Below are positions 1 to 8,337 of a stretch of DNA of 47,810 nt, piece after piece (within the stretch, counting starts at the first letter, position 1; each line of letters opens with the position of its first letter). Origin of the DNA: an uncultured Collinsella sp. (lineage in GTDB: Bacteria > Actinomycetota > Coriobacteriia > Coriobacteriales > Coriobacteriaceae); assembly GCA_900762015.1 (NCBI GenBank), contig CAAFEX010000046.1, positions 1-47,810 on the forward strand, given 5' to 3'. Below the pieces are notes generated by a model, which did not search any database, was not told the DNA's origin, and saw nothing but the letters and a program-made list of their open reading frames with translations. The position numbers were made by a program, and so were the translations under genes.

Positions 1-101
1 ACGACTGTGTGGGCTCCCTAAATAAACGCGACGGTTCACCCAGTTGCTCCGCGGGGGGCGGAATACCTACATCATAAAGCGGCACTTTGTCGATTCCAGT
101 C

Positions 102-130
102 TTGACATTACAAAAATCGTGTCGGACGAT
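102..130 (+). promoter_or_regulatory. Candidate sigma-70 promoter for the radical SAM gene
   Basis: A consensus TTGACA at 102-107 is followed after 17 nt by GACGAT at 125-130, which matches TATAAT at only 3 of 6 positions. It lies about 80 nt before the first gene. The -35 is convincing and the -10 weak. I see nothing else in positions 1-213. Confidence 0.35.
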
Positions 131-213
131 TACGGCGCCTTGGGCTCGAACCGTCTGTGCGGTTGGTCCCTTTGCGTTTGAGCTGCTGAATCATTGTTTT
201 GGAGCATGTTTTT

Positions 214-1152
214 ATGCCGACGTCGTTGACCGAACTTTTTTCGCCCGCCTGCCATTTGTGTCCGCGCCGTTGCGGTGCGGCGCGCGATGAGGGCGCGCGC
301 GGCGTGTGCGGTGCTAACGACACACTCAAGGTGGCCCGCGCGGCGCTTCATATGTGGGAGGAGCCGCCCATTTCGGGCGAGGCCGGCTCGGGTACGATTT
401 TCTTTAGCGGCTGTTCGCTCAAATGTATCTACTGCCAAAACCACGAGATCTCGACCGGCAATTTTGGCCTTGAGATTTCGCCCGAGCGCTTGGTCGAGAT
501 TATGCTGGAGCTGCAGGAGCAGGGCGCCAATAACATCAACCTGGTGACGGCGACGCATTATGCTCACCTGCTGCCGGCCGCGATTGCCGCAGCTCGGGAG
601 CGCGGGCTGGACATCCCGATTGTCTACAACACGAGCGGCTATGAGCGGGCGAGTGCAGTGGCGGCGCTCGGCGATCTGGTCGACGTGTGGCTTACCGACT
701 TTAAGTATGCCGACGCGGGGCTTGCGCAGTCGCTTTCTCATATTAAGGACTACCCGCGCGTGGCCGTGTCGGGTCTGGCCCAGATGGCTCGCGAGATCGA
801 TCGCCGCGGGGGAGAGCTGGTGGACGAGGACGGGCTCATGAAGCGCGGTATGATCGTGCGTCACCTGGTGCTGCCGGGGCATGCCGACGATTCGTGCCGC
901 GTGTTAGACCTGGTGTGGCAGACGGTGGGCGACGTGCCGATCTCGGTCATGAACCAGTACACGCCCAATGCACTCATGCGCGAACAAGGCGGCGACCTGG
1001 CGCGCGCCGTGACGCGCGAGGAGTATGAGCAGGTGCTCGACCATGCCGACGACCTGGGCTTTACGACGATGTTTTGGCAAGAAGGCGGCGCTGTAGACGA
1101 GAGCTTCACCCCAGCCTTTGACACCACCGGCGTCCTCACCAGCGCAAAGTAG
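214..1152 (+). CDS. Radical SAM protein, PflX/COG1313-like (glycyl-radical activase-like)
   Basis: A 312-residue radical SAM protein. The canonical CX3CX2C cluster (C67, C71, C74 in GCSLKCIYC) should bind the 4Fe-4S cluster that cleaves S-adenosylmethionine. An N-terminal set of cysteines (C13, C16, C20, C32) is typical of the PflX-like group and may bind another metal centre or zinc. The ATG at 214 is preferred because GGAG (201-204) lies 9 nt upstream; the TTG at 199 has no ribosome site. The substrate of this family is unknown, and the name 'pyruvate formate-lyase activating enzyme homologue' rests on similarity only. It stands alone, followed by a palindrome (1162-1198) and a tRNA, so there is no operon context. 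The radical SAM call is firm; the biological role is open. Confidence 0.9.
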   Translation: MPTSLTELFSPACHLCPRRCGAARDEGARGVCGANDTLKVARAALHMWEEPPISGEAGSGTIFFSGCSLKCIYCQNHEISTGNFGLEISPERLVEIMLELQEQGANNINLVTATHYAHLLPAAIAAARERGLDIPIVYNTSGYERASAVAALGDLVDVWLTDFKYADAGLAQSLSHIKDYPRVAVSGLAQMAREIDRRGGELVDEDGLMKRGMIVRHLVLPGHADDSCRVLDLVWQTVGDVPISVMNQYTPNALMREQGGDLARAVTREEYEQVLDHADDLGFTTMFWQEGGAVDESFTPAFDTTGVLTSAK

Positions 1153-1161
1153 CGCGTTCGC

Positions 1162-1198
1162 CGATGATTTTTCTGGGACGGGGATTAAAAAATCATCG
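1162..1198. repeat. GGGAC-loop palindrome (11-bp arms)
   Basis: Perfect 11-bp arms CGATGATTTTT (1162-1172) and AAAAATCATCG (1188-1198) enclose a 15-nt loop containing GGGACGGGG. It follows the radical SAM stop codon and may act as a weak terminator. The loop resembles that of the hairpin at 3473-3505 and belongs to the group of GGGAC-bearing intergenic palindromes in this window. Confidence 0.7.
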
Positions 1199-1249
1199 AG
1201 CGAATGGTAGTCAAAAAAGCCGCGCCCCAAAAAGACTGGTTATTGGGCG

Positions 1250-1277
1250 TTGACAGTTGGCGAGCCGTAGGTAAAAT
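1250..1277 (+). promoter_or_regulatory. tRNA-Ala promoter
   Basis: TTGACA (1250-1255), 16-nt spacer and TAAAAT (1272-1277) place the start of transcription a few bases before the mature tRNA at 1291. This is close to the sigma-70 consensus, as expected for a stable RNA gene. Confidence 0.75.
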
Positions 1278-1290
1278 ATCGACTTGTCCT

Positions 1291-1363
1291 GGGGACGTAG
1301 CTCAGTTGGGAGAGCGCTGCCGTCGCATGGCAGAGGCCGAGGGTTCGACTCCCTTCGTCTCCA
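1291..1363 (+). tRNA. tRNA-Ala (anticodon CGC)
   Basis: A full cloverleaf of 73 nt: acceptor GGGGACG/CGTCTCC, D stem GCTC/GAGC, anticodon stem CTGCC/GGCAG with loop GTCGCAT (U33, anticodon CGC, reads GCG), and T arm GAGGG-TTCGACT-CCCTT. The 3' CCA is not encoded. GCG-type codons are frequent in the surrounding genes, consistent with a dedicated CGC isoacceptor. Confidence 0.95.
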
Positions 1364-1377
1364 CCCTTGGATTTGAT

Positions 1378-1410
1378 AAGCCGCTGACATTGTGTCGGCG
1401 GCTTTTTTTA
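1378..1410 (+). terminator. Rho-independent terminator of tRNA-Ala
   Basis: Stem GCCGCTGACA / TGTCGGCGGC (one wobble) with a 3-nt loop, followed by a run of seven T. It separates the tRNA from the membrane protein gene that starts at 1428. Confidence 0.85.
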
Positions 1411-1427
1411 AAAGAAAGGGCTGTACC

Positions 1428-1886
1428 ATGGCCGAGCTTGAGTCCCAACCATTGTCCGACGAGGAGCGCGCTGAGTTGGAAGAGCTCCGCGCCGAGAAGG
1501 CCCGCCGCGAGGCTCGGGAAGAGGCCCGTCGCGAGCGTGAGGAGCTGGCTGCCCTGCGTGCCGAGCGTGCGAAGGCCGAGGAGGTCGCCGCGAACGCCGC
1601 ATCCGCATCGGCGCCCGCGCCTGCACCCAAGCCCGCTGCTGCGAAGCCTGCACCTGCCGCGCCCAAACCTCAGCCTAAAAAGGCCGCTCGTCCCAAGTCC
1701 GACGAGCCCAAGTCGAGCCGTGACGAGATGACCTTTGCCCAGCGCATGGTTACCTCCAAGGAGCCTACGGGCGAGAACGAGATCCCTGGCATGGCGCCGG
1801 CTCAAAAAATCATCATTGTCCTTGCCCTCATCGCGTTTGTCATCTTTATGGGCTACACGATCCTGACCAGCATGGGCCTGCTCTAA
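1428..1886 (+). CDS. Small tail-anchored coiled-coil membrane protein, unknown function
   Basis: A 152-residue protein that I do not recognise. Residues about 10-60 are Glu/Arg/Ala heptad-rich and should form a coiled coil. Residues 60-95 are a Pro/Ala/Lys-rich linker. A single transmembrane helix lies near the C-terminus (about residues 127-148), so the bulk of the protein should face the cytoplasm. The ATG at 1428 is preceded by AAAGAAAGGG; the upstream in-frame GTG lies inside the tRNA terminator and is rejected. It may be transcribed by read-through from the tRNA or from a promoter I cannot see. pncB follows in the same direction after 84 nt. Function could be scaffold-like, but nothing in the sequence decides this. 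Confidence 0.75.
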   Translation: MAELESQPLSDEERAELEELRAEKARREAREEARREREELAALRAERAKAEEVAANAASASAPAPAPKPAAAKPAPAAPKPQPKKAARPKSDEPKSSRDEMTFAQRMVTSKEPTGENEIPGMAPAQKIIIVLALIAFVIFMGYTILTSMGLL

Positions 1887-1970
1887 CCGATTTGCATCGG
1901 GCGTCATGTCCGCATCCTCTGCTCTCGTCTAACCCTCAAATTCTGTACCACACATCCGAAAGGTCGCCCC

Positions 1971-3476
1971 ATGGCTTTGACCGACATCTCGCATCCCACC
2001 GACATTGCAATGCTCACCGATCTGTACGAGCTCACTATGGCCCAGGGCCTGTGGGAGAGCGGCAAGGCCAATGAGCAGGGTTGTTTTACCGCGTTTTACC
2101 GCGACCATCCCTTTGGCAGCGCCTATGCCGTCATGTGCGGCACCGCCGAACTGCCCGAGCTGGTCGAGAATCTGCGCTTTACGCCCGAGGACATCGACTA
2201 CCTCGCCTCGCTCCAGGCCCCTGCCGGCGGCGCGATGTTCAAACCTGGATTCCTCGACTACCTGCGCGATTTTCGTGCGCATGTAAACATCGACGCCGTG
2301 CCCGAGGGCGAGCTCGTCTTTCCGCGTGAGCCCATGGTGCGCGTTACCGGTCCGGCGCTGGAGTGCCAGCTGCTCGAGACCGCGCTGCTCAACATCGTCG
2401 GGTTCCAGACGCTTGTCGCCACCAAGACGGCGCGCGTGGTGCTCGCCGCCGACGGTCGCCCCGTGGCGGAGTTTGGCCTGCGCCGAGCCCAGGGTCCCGA
2501 TGGCGGCCTGGCCGTTGCGCGCGCGAGCTACGTTGCCGGCTGCTCCTCTACGTCCAATGTGCTCGCCGGCCGCCGCTACGGTATTCCCGTCTTTGGCACG
2601 CATGCGCACAGCTGGGTGATGAGCTTCGATTCCGAGCTCGAGGCCTTCCGCGCCTTTGCCAAGTCGAGCCCCAAGAACTGTACGCTGCTCATCGACACCT
2701 ATGACGTGCGCGAGGGCTGTGAACATGCCATTACGGTTGCCAAGGAGATGGAAGCGGTGGGCGAGCGCCTGTCGGCCATTCGCATCGACTCTGGCGACCT
2801 CGCCAAGCTCTCCAAGTATGTGCGCGGCCGTTTTGATGCCGAGGGCCTGCCCTATGTGGGGATCTCGGTTTCTAACGATCTGGATGAGTACACGATTCAG
2901 TCGCTGCTCGACCAGGGCGCGCCCATCGACAGCTTTGGCGTGGGTACCAAGCTCGCGACCTGCTATGACCAGCCGGCGCTGGGCGGCGTGTACAAGCTTT
3001 CCGCCCGCCGTGCGAGCGAGGCAGATCCATGGACGCCGGTGGTCAAGCTCTCCGAGCAGCCCTACAAGCGCACGATCCCGGGTGTGCAACGCGTGCGCCG
3101 TTATTACGGCGGCTTTGGCGGCCCGGTCTGCGACATGATCTACGACGAGGACCATCTGGCGGGGGAGGGCGCCGCGCGCGGCAATACCCTCGTGGCCGTG
3201 AATGATGCCGCCCTGGTGACTGACGTGTCCGAACTTGAGTATCGCGAGCTGCTGGTGCCGGTAGTGCGCGACGGCAGTGCCGTGGCGCCTCGTGAGAGTA
3301 TCGAGGACGCACGTGACCGCTGCGCTTGGGCGCTCGATCATCTGGACGCTGCCTACAAGCGTTTCCTGTATCCGCAGACCTACGTGGTGGGTATGGAGCA
3401 GGGCCTGGCCCAGGTGCGCGACGAACTCGTACGCAAGAACATGGCCGCGGCTTCTGCCTTCCCCTGGGCAAAATGA
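1971..3476 (+). CDS. pncB: Nicotinate phosphoribosyltransferase
   Basis: A 501-residue NAPRTase that converts nicotinate and PRPP to nicotinate mononucleotide, the entry step of the Preiss-Handler NAD salvage route in the cytoplasm. Family motifs are visible: the N-terminal TDLYELTMAQ, EFGLRRAQGPDGG (about 167-179), GTHAHSWVM (209-217), LLIDTYDV (about 237-244) and RIDSGDL (about 270). The catalytic histidine of the family is expected in the THAHSW segment. The length fits the longer bacterial type. The ATG has GAAAGG upstream. It is followed by a GGGAC-loop palindrome and then by proB, 94 nt downstream. Confidence 0.95.
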   Translation: MALTDISHPTDIAMLTDLYELTMAQGLWESGKANEQGCFTAFYRDHPFGSAYAVMCGTAELPELVENLRFTPEDIDYLASLQAPAGGAMFKPGFLDYLRDFRAHVNIDAVPEGELVFPREPMVRVTGPALECQLLETALLNIVGFQTLVATKTARVVLAADGRPVAEFGLRRAQGPDGGLAVARASYVAGCSSTSNVLAGRRYGIPVFGTHAHSWVMSFDSELEAFRAFAKSSPKNCTLLIDTYDVREGCEHAITVAKEMEAVGERLSAIRIDSGDLAKLSKYVRGRFDAEGLPYVGISVSNDLDEYTIQSLLDQGAPIDSFGVGTKLATCYDQPALGGVYKLSARRASEADPWTPVVKLSEQPYKRTIPGVQRVRRYYGGFGGPVCDMIYDEDHLAGEGAARGNTLVAVNDAALVTDVSELEYRELLVPVVRDGSAVAPRESIEDARDRCAWALDHLDAAYKRFLYPQTYVVGMEQGLAQVRDELVRKNMAAASAFPWAK

Positions 3477-3505
3477 TCCGGAGGGGACGGAGGAAAACGG
3501 ATCAT
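3473..3505. repeat. GGGAC-loop palindrome (8-bp arms) between pncB and proB
   Basis: ATGATCCG (3473-3480) and CGGATCAT (3498-3505) enclose a 17-nt purine-rich loop with GGGGACGG. The left arm overlaps the pncB stop codon. A short T run (TTTT) follows, so it may terminate pncB transcription. It resembles the element at 1162-1198 in loop sequence but not in arm sequence. Confidence 0.6.
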
Positions 3506-3570
3506 TTTCATCCATCCCGCTCCCGTTGTCCCGGCTCGCCCGAACGCTCAACATTCGATTGGTTTGACGT

Positions 3571-4698
3571 ATGACGACTTCTTATAAAACGATGGTGGTA
3601 AAGATCGGTTCGTCCACGGTGGTGGGTGCCGATGGCAAGGTCAACCGCTCCTTTATCGGCGGGCTTGCCGATCAGGCCGCAGCGCTGCGCAAGCTCGGCT
3701 GGCGTCTGGTCGTGGTGAGCTCGGGCGCTATCGCCTGTGGCTATCCCGTGTTGGGCTTCGACCGCAAGCCGGTCGGTGACCTGCCGAGCCTGCAGGCCTG
3801 CGCCTCGGCCGGTCAGTGCATCATCTCGTCGGCCTACGACGAGGAGTTCCATGCACGCGACCTGCTCACCTCGCTCGTGCTGCTCACGCGCCACGATACG
3901 GCCCGCCGCACGTCCTACCTGCATGCACGCGACGCCCTGCTGCGCCTCGTGGAGCTTGGCGTGGTGCCGGTCGTCAACGAGAACGATACCGTCACCGTCG
4001 ACGAGATCAAGTTTGGCGACAACGACACGCTGGCGGCGCTTGTGAGCTGCCTGGTTTCTGCCGATCTGTGCGTGACGCTCTCGGACATCGATGGCCTCTA
4101 TACCGCCAATCCGCACGAGGACCCCACGGCCGAGTTCGTCCCGGTCGTGCATAAGATCGATGCCAAGATTATCGCCTCGGCAGGCGATTCTTCGACTTCG
4201 GTGGGCACGGGCGGCATGATCACCAAGATTCGCGCGAGCCGCATCCTGATGACGGCGGGTATTCAGAGCGTGATTTGCTCGGGTGAGGAGCCCGATGCGC
4301 TCGTGCGCCTCGCCCGCGGCGAGAGCGTGGGCACGCTGTTCGATCCGCCGGCGGAGCGTCTGGACATCGCACCCCGCAAGCTGTGGATCGCACTGGGCGA
4401 CAAGGCGCATGGCTCGGTGACGGTCGATGATGGTGCTGCGAAGGCGCTGGTCAGCCGTGGCTCTTCTCTGCTTGCGGTGGGTATTCGCGAGGTCGATGGC
4501 CAGTTTGCCGAGGGCGATGTGCTCGATGTGTGCGACCCGAGCGGTATGGTCGTCGCCCGCGGTATCGCCGAGGCCGATTCGGACGTGCTGGAGCTTGCAG
4601 CCGGTCGCCGCCAGGACCAGATCGCCAGCAACCGCCTGCTCGCTAACCTGGCCGAGAAGCCTGCGATCCATCGAGACAACTTGATTGTATTTGCATAA
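3571..4698 (+). CDS. proB: Glutamate 5-kinase
   Basis: A 375-residue protein that phosphorylates glutamate at the gamma carboxylate, the first step of proline synthesis. The amino acid kinase domain (about 1-260) shows MVVKIGSSTVV, VVSSGAIACG, VVNENDTVTVDEIKFGDND and the GTGGMITKI loop. A PUA domain (about 280-365) completes the usual two-domain form. The start ATG (3571) has no strong ribosome site in view but the N-terminus aligns with the family. The partner proA lies 1.6 kb downstream on the same strand, with an opposite-strand peptidase gene between them. A perfect 18-bp terminator follows immediately. Confidence 0.95.
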   Translation: MTTSYKTMVVKIGSSTVVGADGKVNRSFIGGLADQAAALRKLGWRLVVVSSGAIACGYPVLGFDRKPVGDLPSLQACASAGQCIISSAYDEEFHARDLLTSLVLLTRHDTARRTSYLHARDALLRLVELGVVPVVNENDTVTVDEIKFGDNDTLAALVSCLVSADLCVTLSDIDGLYTANPHEDPTAEFVPVVHKIDAKIIASAGDSSTSVGTGGMITKIRASRILMTAGIQSVICSGEEPDALVRLARGESVGTLFDPPAERLDIAPRKLWIALGDKAHGSVTVDDGAAKALVSRGSSLLAVGIREVDGQFAEGDVLDVCDPSGMVVARGIAEADSDVLELAAGRRQDQIASNRLLANLAEKPAIHRDNLIVFA

Positions 4699-4742
4699 AG
4701 AAAGACAGCGCTGCGGATCGTTTCCCGCAGCGCTGTCTTTCT
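4699..4742. terminator. Bidirectional terminator after proB
   Basis: A perfect 18-bp stem, AGAAAGACAGCGCTGCGG (4699-4716) with CCGCAGCGCTGTCTTTCT (4725-4742), and an 8-nt loop. It lies between convergent proB and the S33 hydrolase gene and can serve both. Confidence 0.85.
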
Positions 4743-4743
4743 C

Positions 4744-4795
4744 GTGCCGGCACCTGGGGACGTTCTTTTTGTGCCGGCACTTTTGGACACTCCTT
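4744..4795. repeat. Composite GGGAC repeat, copy 1
   Basis: The 10-bp palindrome GTGCCGGCAC occurs at 4744-4753 and again at 4771-4780. Between them is GGGGACGTTCTT and after the second is GGACACTCCTTT. The same order of blocks, with a different palindrome, is found on the minus strand at 11379-11424. It sits in the convergent space between proB and the hydrolase. Confidence 0.65.
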
Positions 4796-4798
4796 TAG

Positions 4799-6217
4799 CT
4801 AGAAGATCCGGCGCAGGTCTCCGCGGTTGAGGGCTTCGTTGAAGAGGTGCTTGAACACCACGCCGCCGTGTAGACCGTCGTGCTCGAACTCGTTGGTCAC
4901 CCAGGCATGCGAGTTGCCCACGCGGCTGAGCGTATCGAGCTGCAGGCCCGAATCGACGTACATGTCGTCGAAATACACTGCGGCCTGCAGGGGCACCTCG
5001 TTGCACGCCAGTCGCTGCGGGTCGTAGATCTTGTCCCAGCTGGTGTCTTCCATCAGCAGATCCATCGCCGGCTTGAAGGGCTTAAGTTCGGGCATCTGCT
5101 CAAACATCCACGGGAACATGGCCTCGCCGGTAAACATGAGCGGGCGCGCGAGCGTGTCGAACTCGGCACGGTGTGCCTTCTCTTCTGCCGCGGCCCAGCG
5201 AATGGGCATGGTGTCGCCGTCGGCGTAGATGAACTCCTGAAGCGTCCAGTACAGCGGATTCGTGAGTGTGTTGGTGCGCTCGAAGGCGCGCATCAAAAAG
5301 CTGTCAGATACCGAGGCACCGCAGGTCAGCGTGCCGTCGCCGTCAACAAAAGCATGATCGATAATCCAATGCATGCGCTCAAAGCTCGGCTTCATGCCAA
5401 AGTCGCTGCCCATGAGCTGCAGGCGCTCGACCGTCATCGGCGAGCCGTCGGGCAGCACGGGCTTCTGAGCCTCGAGCGCATCGGCCAGGGCTGCCACGCG
5501 CTCGACGTCAGCGGGGTAGCGGTCGTAATACTGCTGCGTCTTGGCGGCCATGCGCGGGAAGGTGTGCGTGTAGACCTCGCTGGCGCTCGCCGGCACATGC
5601 GGAATGCCGCCGCAGGTAAAGCTTGCCGCCACGCCCTCGGGGAAGAGCGACAGGTAACTCAGCGTCAAAAAACCGCCGTAGCTCTGCCCGAGTGTGACCC
5701 AGGGCTTGCCGCCAAAGCCCACCAGGCGCAGGTACTCAAAATCGCGCACGATGGAGCTGGCGAGGTGGCGCTTGAGGAAGTCCGCCTGCGAGCGGGCCGC
5801 ATCGACGCCGGCTGCCTCGGCGCGCTCGCCCAAGGCCGCGATCGTGCGTCCGTCCACGCAGCTGCTGCGTCCGGTGCCGCGCTGGTCGGGCAGGACCACG
5901 CGGAAGTGCTTGACGGCCTCCTCGATCCAGCCATCGCTTGTGGGCGACAACGGACGCGGGCTCTCGCCGCCGGGGCCGCCCTGCAAAAACAGGAGCAGCG
6001 GCAGATCGTCGTTGATGCGGTCGGGTGCGCAAACCACGCGGTAGAAGAGCTTGATGCTCTCGGACGCGCCGGCGATGGGCGCCGGCATGGCGCCGCGGCG
6101 CATGGTGCTGCCGACGGCCAGGAGCATGGGCTCCAGGCCGCGCCAGTCAAGGGGGACATCGATGCTGTGGTCCTCGACATACAGGCCGGGGACGTGGTAC
6201 GAAGTGATGAGCGCCAT
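4799..6217 (-). CDS. Alpha/beta hydrolase, peptidase family S33 (prolyl aminopeptidase-like)
   Basis: A 472-residue alpha/beta-fold hydrolase. Visible motifs are the oxyanion-hole segment QGGPGG (79-84), DQRGTGRS (111-118), and the nucleophile elbow GQSYGG (177-182, Ser179). A C-terminal GNSHAW/HDGLHGG segment probably supplies the catalytic histidine. The family includes proline iminopeptidases, which remove N-terminal proline from peptides. No signal peptide is seen, so it should be cytoplasmic. I start at 6217 (MALITSYHVP) because GGAAG lies just upstream; the longer frame to 6298 has no support. It lies, on the opposite strand, exactly between proB and proA, which suggests a proline-related role but does not prove substrate specificity. 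Confidence 0.85.
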   Translation of the reverse strand: MALITSYHVPGLYVEDHSIDVPLDWRGLEPMLLAVGSTMRRGAMPAPIAGASESIKLFYRVVCAPDRINDDLPLLLFLQGGPGGESPRPLSPTSDGWIEEAVKHFRVVLPDQRGTGRSSCVDGRTIAALGERAEAAGVDAARSQADFLKRHLASSIVRDFEYLRLVGFGGKPWVTLGQSYGGFLTLSYLSLFPEGVAASFTCGGIPHVPASASEVYTHTFPRMAAKTQQYYDRYPADVERVAALADALEAQKPVLPDGSPMTVERLQLMGSDFGMKPSFERMHWIIDHAFVDGDGTLTCGASVSDSFLMRAFERTNTLTNPLYWTLQEFIYADGDTMPIRWAAAEEKAHRAEFDTLARPLMFTGEAMFPWMFEQMPELKPFKPAMDLLMEDTSWDKIYDPQRLACNEVPLQAAVYFDDMYVDSGLQLDTLSRVGNSHAWVTNEFEHDGLHGGVVFKHLFNEALNRGDLRRIF

Positions 6218-6329
6218 GTGATGCTTCCGTTCGTTGCGGTGTTTCGGGTTGACCAATTCTACCGCCGCGGGTGAGGTCATGCGCAAATCGGCTACCATGG
6301 TTGCAAACTTCTAGGAGAAAGGGCCGCCT

Positions 6330-7616
6330 ATGTCGGTCGATATAGCCACGTATGTCCACGATCTTGCCGTTGCCGCTAAGGCAGCGTCGGCCTCGCTTGC
6401 CACGGCGAGCGACGAGCAGCGCCAGGAGGCCGTACGCGCCATGGCCGCAGCACTGCGCAACGGTATCGACTCCATCGTCGCCGCCAACGAGCTCGATATG
6501 TCCGCCGCGCGCGATGCGGGGACCTCGGTGGGGCTCCTCGACCGTCTGCTGCTGACGCCCGAGCGCGTCGAGGGCATGGCCGCCGGCCTGGAGAAGCTTG
6601 CCGAGCTGCTCGATCCCGTGGGCCGCGTGCTCGACCACCGCGTGCTCGCAAGCGGCGTGGACCTCACCCGTGTGAGCGTGCCGTTGGGCCTGGTCGCCAT
6701 GGTGTACGAGGCGCGCCCCAACGTGACGGCCGACGCCGCGGGCATCTGCATCCGCACCGGCAACGCCTGCATTCTGCGCGGCGGCTCGCTGGCCTATCAC
6801 TCGTGTGCCATGATTTCTGAGCTGCTGGCCGATGCGCTCGAGGCCAAGGGCTTCCCGCGCGAGGCCGTGTCGATGATCGAGTCTACCGACCGTGAGGCCA
6901 CTGGCGAGCTCATGAAGCTCCGTGGCATCGTCGATGTACTCATTCCGCGTGGCGGCGCGGGCCTGATCCAGCGCTGCGTGCGCGAGTCGCTTGTGCCGGT
7001 GATCGAGACGGGCACAGGCAACTGCCACATCTACGTGCATGAATCCGCCGATTTTGACAAGGCGCTCAACATTATCGTCAACGCTAAGACGCAGCGCGTG
7101 GGCGTGTGCAATGCCGCCGAGTCGCTGCTGGTCGACCGTGCTGTGGCCGATACGTTTTTGCCGGCGGTCGTTGCCGTGCTGCATGACCACGGCGTGCTCA
7201 TTCACGGCGACGAGGCTACGTACGCCGCGTGCGCCGACGCCGGGCTTGCCGAGGGCGATGACTACGTTGCCGCGACTGAGGAGGACTGGGGTCGCGAGTA
7301 TCTGGCGCTCGAGATGAGCGTGAAGGTCGTGGCAAACGAGGACGAGGCCATCGCACACATCAATCGCTACGGCACGATGCACTCCGAGGCCATCGTTGCC
7401 GAGGACACGGATGCTTGCGAGCGCTTCCTGGATGCGGTCGATGCCTCGGCCGTGTACTCCAACGCCAGCACTCGCTTCACTGACGGCGGCGAGTTTGGCC
7501 TGGGCGCCGAGATCGGCATCTCGACCCAAAAGCTCCACGCCCGCGGCCCCTTTGCCGCCGAGGCCCTCACCACCTACAAATACAAGCTCCGAGGCACCGG
7601 CCAGGTCCGCCCCTAA
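6330..7616 (+). CDS. proA: Gamma-glutamyl phosphate reductase
   Basis: A 428-residue NADPH-dependent enzyme that reduces gamma-glutamyl phosphate to glutamate semialdehyde, the second step of proline synthesis. Family signatures include the N-terminal MVYEARPNVTADAA and the catalytic cysteine context NAKTQRVGVCNAAESLLVD. The length is normal. The start ATG follows AGGAGAAAGG. It is separated from proB by the convergent/divergent S33 gene; the space to that gene's start (6218-6329) must hold both promoters. A hairpin at 7631-7671 ends the transcript. Confidence 0.95.
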   Translation: MSVDIATYVHDLAVAAKAASASLATASDEQRQEAVRAMAAALRNGIDSIVAANELDMSAARDAGTSVGLLDRLLLTPERVEGMAAGLEKLAELLDPVGRVLDHRVLASGVDLTRVSVPLGLVAMVYEARPNVTADAAGICIRTGNACILRGGSLAYHSCAMISELLADALEAKGFPREAVSMIESTDREATGELMKLRGIVDVLIPRGGAGLIQRCVRESLVPVIETGTGNCHIYVHESADFDKALNIIVNAKTQRVGVCNAAESLLVDRAVADTFLPAVVAVLHDHGVLIHGDEATYAACADAGLAEGDDYVAATEEDWGREYLALEMSVKVVANEDEAIAHINRYGTMHSEAIVAEDTDACERFLDAVDASAVYSNASTRFTDGGEFGLGAEIGISTQKLHARGPFAAEALTTYKYKLRGTGQVRP

Positions 7617-7630
7617 CGCCCGCGCAAACA

Positions 7631-7671
7631 AAAACCACCACAAAGGTGCCTGTCCCCTTTGTGATGGTTTT
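7631..7671. terminator. Bidirectional terminator, GTCCCC-loop hairpin, copy 1
   Basis: AAAACCACCACAAAGG (7631-7646) pairs with CCTTTGTGATGGTTTT (7656-7671), one C-A mismatch on plus that becomes a G-T wobble on minus. The loop contains TGCCTGTCC. It lies between convergent proA and the HD hydrolase gene; on the minus strand it ends in TTTTTG. A near-identical copy is at 8338-8380. Confidence 0.8.
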
Positions 7672-7675
7672 GGAA

Positions 7676-8275
7676 TTAAGCCTGAAAGGTGTCGCGGTCG
7701 GGGGCGAAGGACTGCATGGCCGCGATGGTACGGTCGAAGAGCTCGGGGAGCTCCCAGCCCAGCATCTCGGCACCCTGCGTAATCACGTCGCGCGAGCAGC
7801 CGGCGGCAAAGCGCTTGTCCTTGAACTTTTTCTTGAGCGACTTGGTCGTAAAGTCCATGACGCTCTTACTCGGACGCATGATGACGGCAGCACCGATCAA
7901 GCCGGTGAGCTCGTCGCAGGCAAACAGGATCTTTTCCATCTGCAGCTCGGGCTTGGGCAGCGAGGTGTTGAAGTCCGACGTGTGCGTCTGAATGGCGCGA
8001 ATGAGATCGGGAGAGGTGCCCTCGCCTTCAAGGATCTCGGCCGCATAGATGGTGTGGTTCATGGGGTCGTCCTCATGCTCCTCCCAATCTAGGTCGTGCA
8101 GCAGACCGACGATGCCCCAAAACTCCTCGTTCTCGGGGTCGAACTCGCGCGCAAAGTAGCGCATGGTGCCCTCGACCGTTTCGCCGTGGGTGATGTGGAA
8201 CGGGTCCTTATTGTGCTCGTTGAGCAATTCGAACGCACGGTCGCGGGTGATTCCGGCGGAAAGTGGCTCTGCCAT
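7676..8275 (-). CDS. HD-domain hydrolase
   Basis: A 199-residue protein with an HD phosphohydrolase fold. Metal-ligand candidates are H30, the H60-D61 doublet in GLLHDLDW, H74 in MNHTIYAAE, and the aspartate in FACDELTGL (about 118-126). Proteins of this type are metal-dependent phosphohydrolases, but the substrate of this subgroup is not established. It is a monocistronic gene bounded on both sides by the two copies of the GTCCCC-loop hairpin. The upstream start context reads AAGGAGTC before the ATG, a good ribosome site. No membrane or signal segment is visible. Confidence 0.85.
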   Translation of the reverse strand: MAEPLSAGITRDRAFELLNEHNKDPFHITHGETVEGTMRYFAREFDPENEEFWGIVGLLHDLDWEEHEDDPMNHTIYAAEILEGEGTSPDLIRAIQTHTSDFNTSLPKPELQMEKILFACDELTGLIGAAVIMRPSKSVMDFTTKSLKKKFKDKRFAAGCSRDVITQGAEMLGWELPELFDRTIAAMQSFAPDRDTFQA

Positions 8276-8337
8276 AAAAGACTCCTTGTGCTCGCAGGTA
8301 TCGCTAAGAATGAATACTACTAGAACGACTAGAACGA

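Noticed and set aside
1929..3554. Long minus-strand open frame opposite pncB, and similar ones at 9203-11086, 11452-13584 and 39359-41506
   Set aside because: They mirror well-recognised plus-strand genes. In high-GC coding DNA the antisense frames stay open by codon bias; the translated products are His/Arg/Gly-rich and resemble no family.
4799..6298. Longer N-terminus of the S33 hydrolase (start at 6298)
   Set aside because: The additional 27 residues have no family match and no ribosome site, while 6217 has GGAAG at proper distance.
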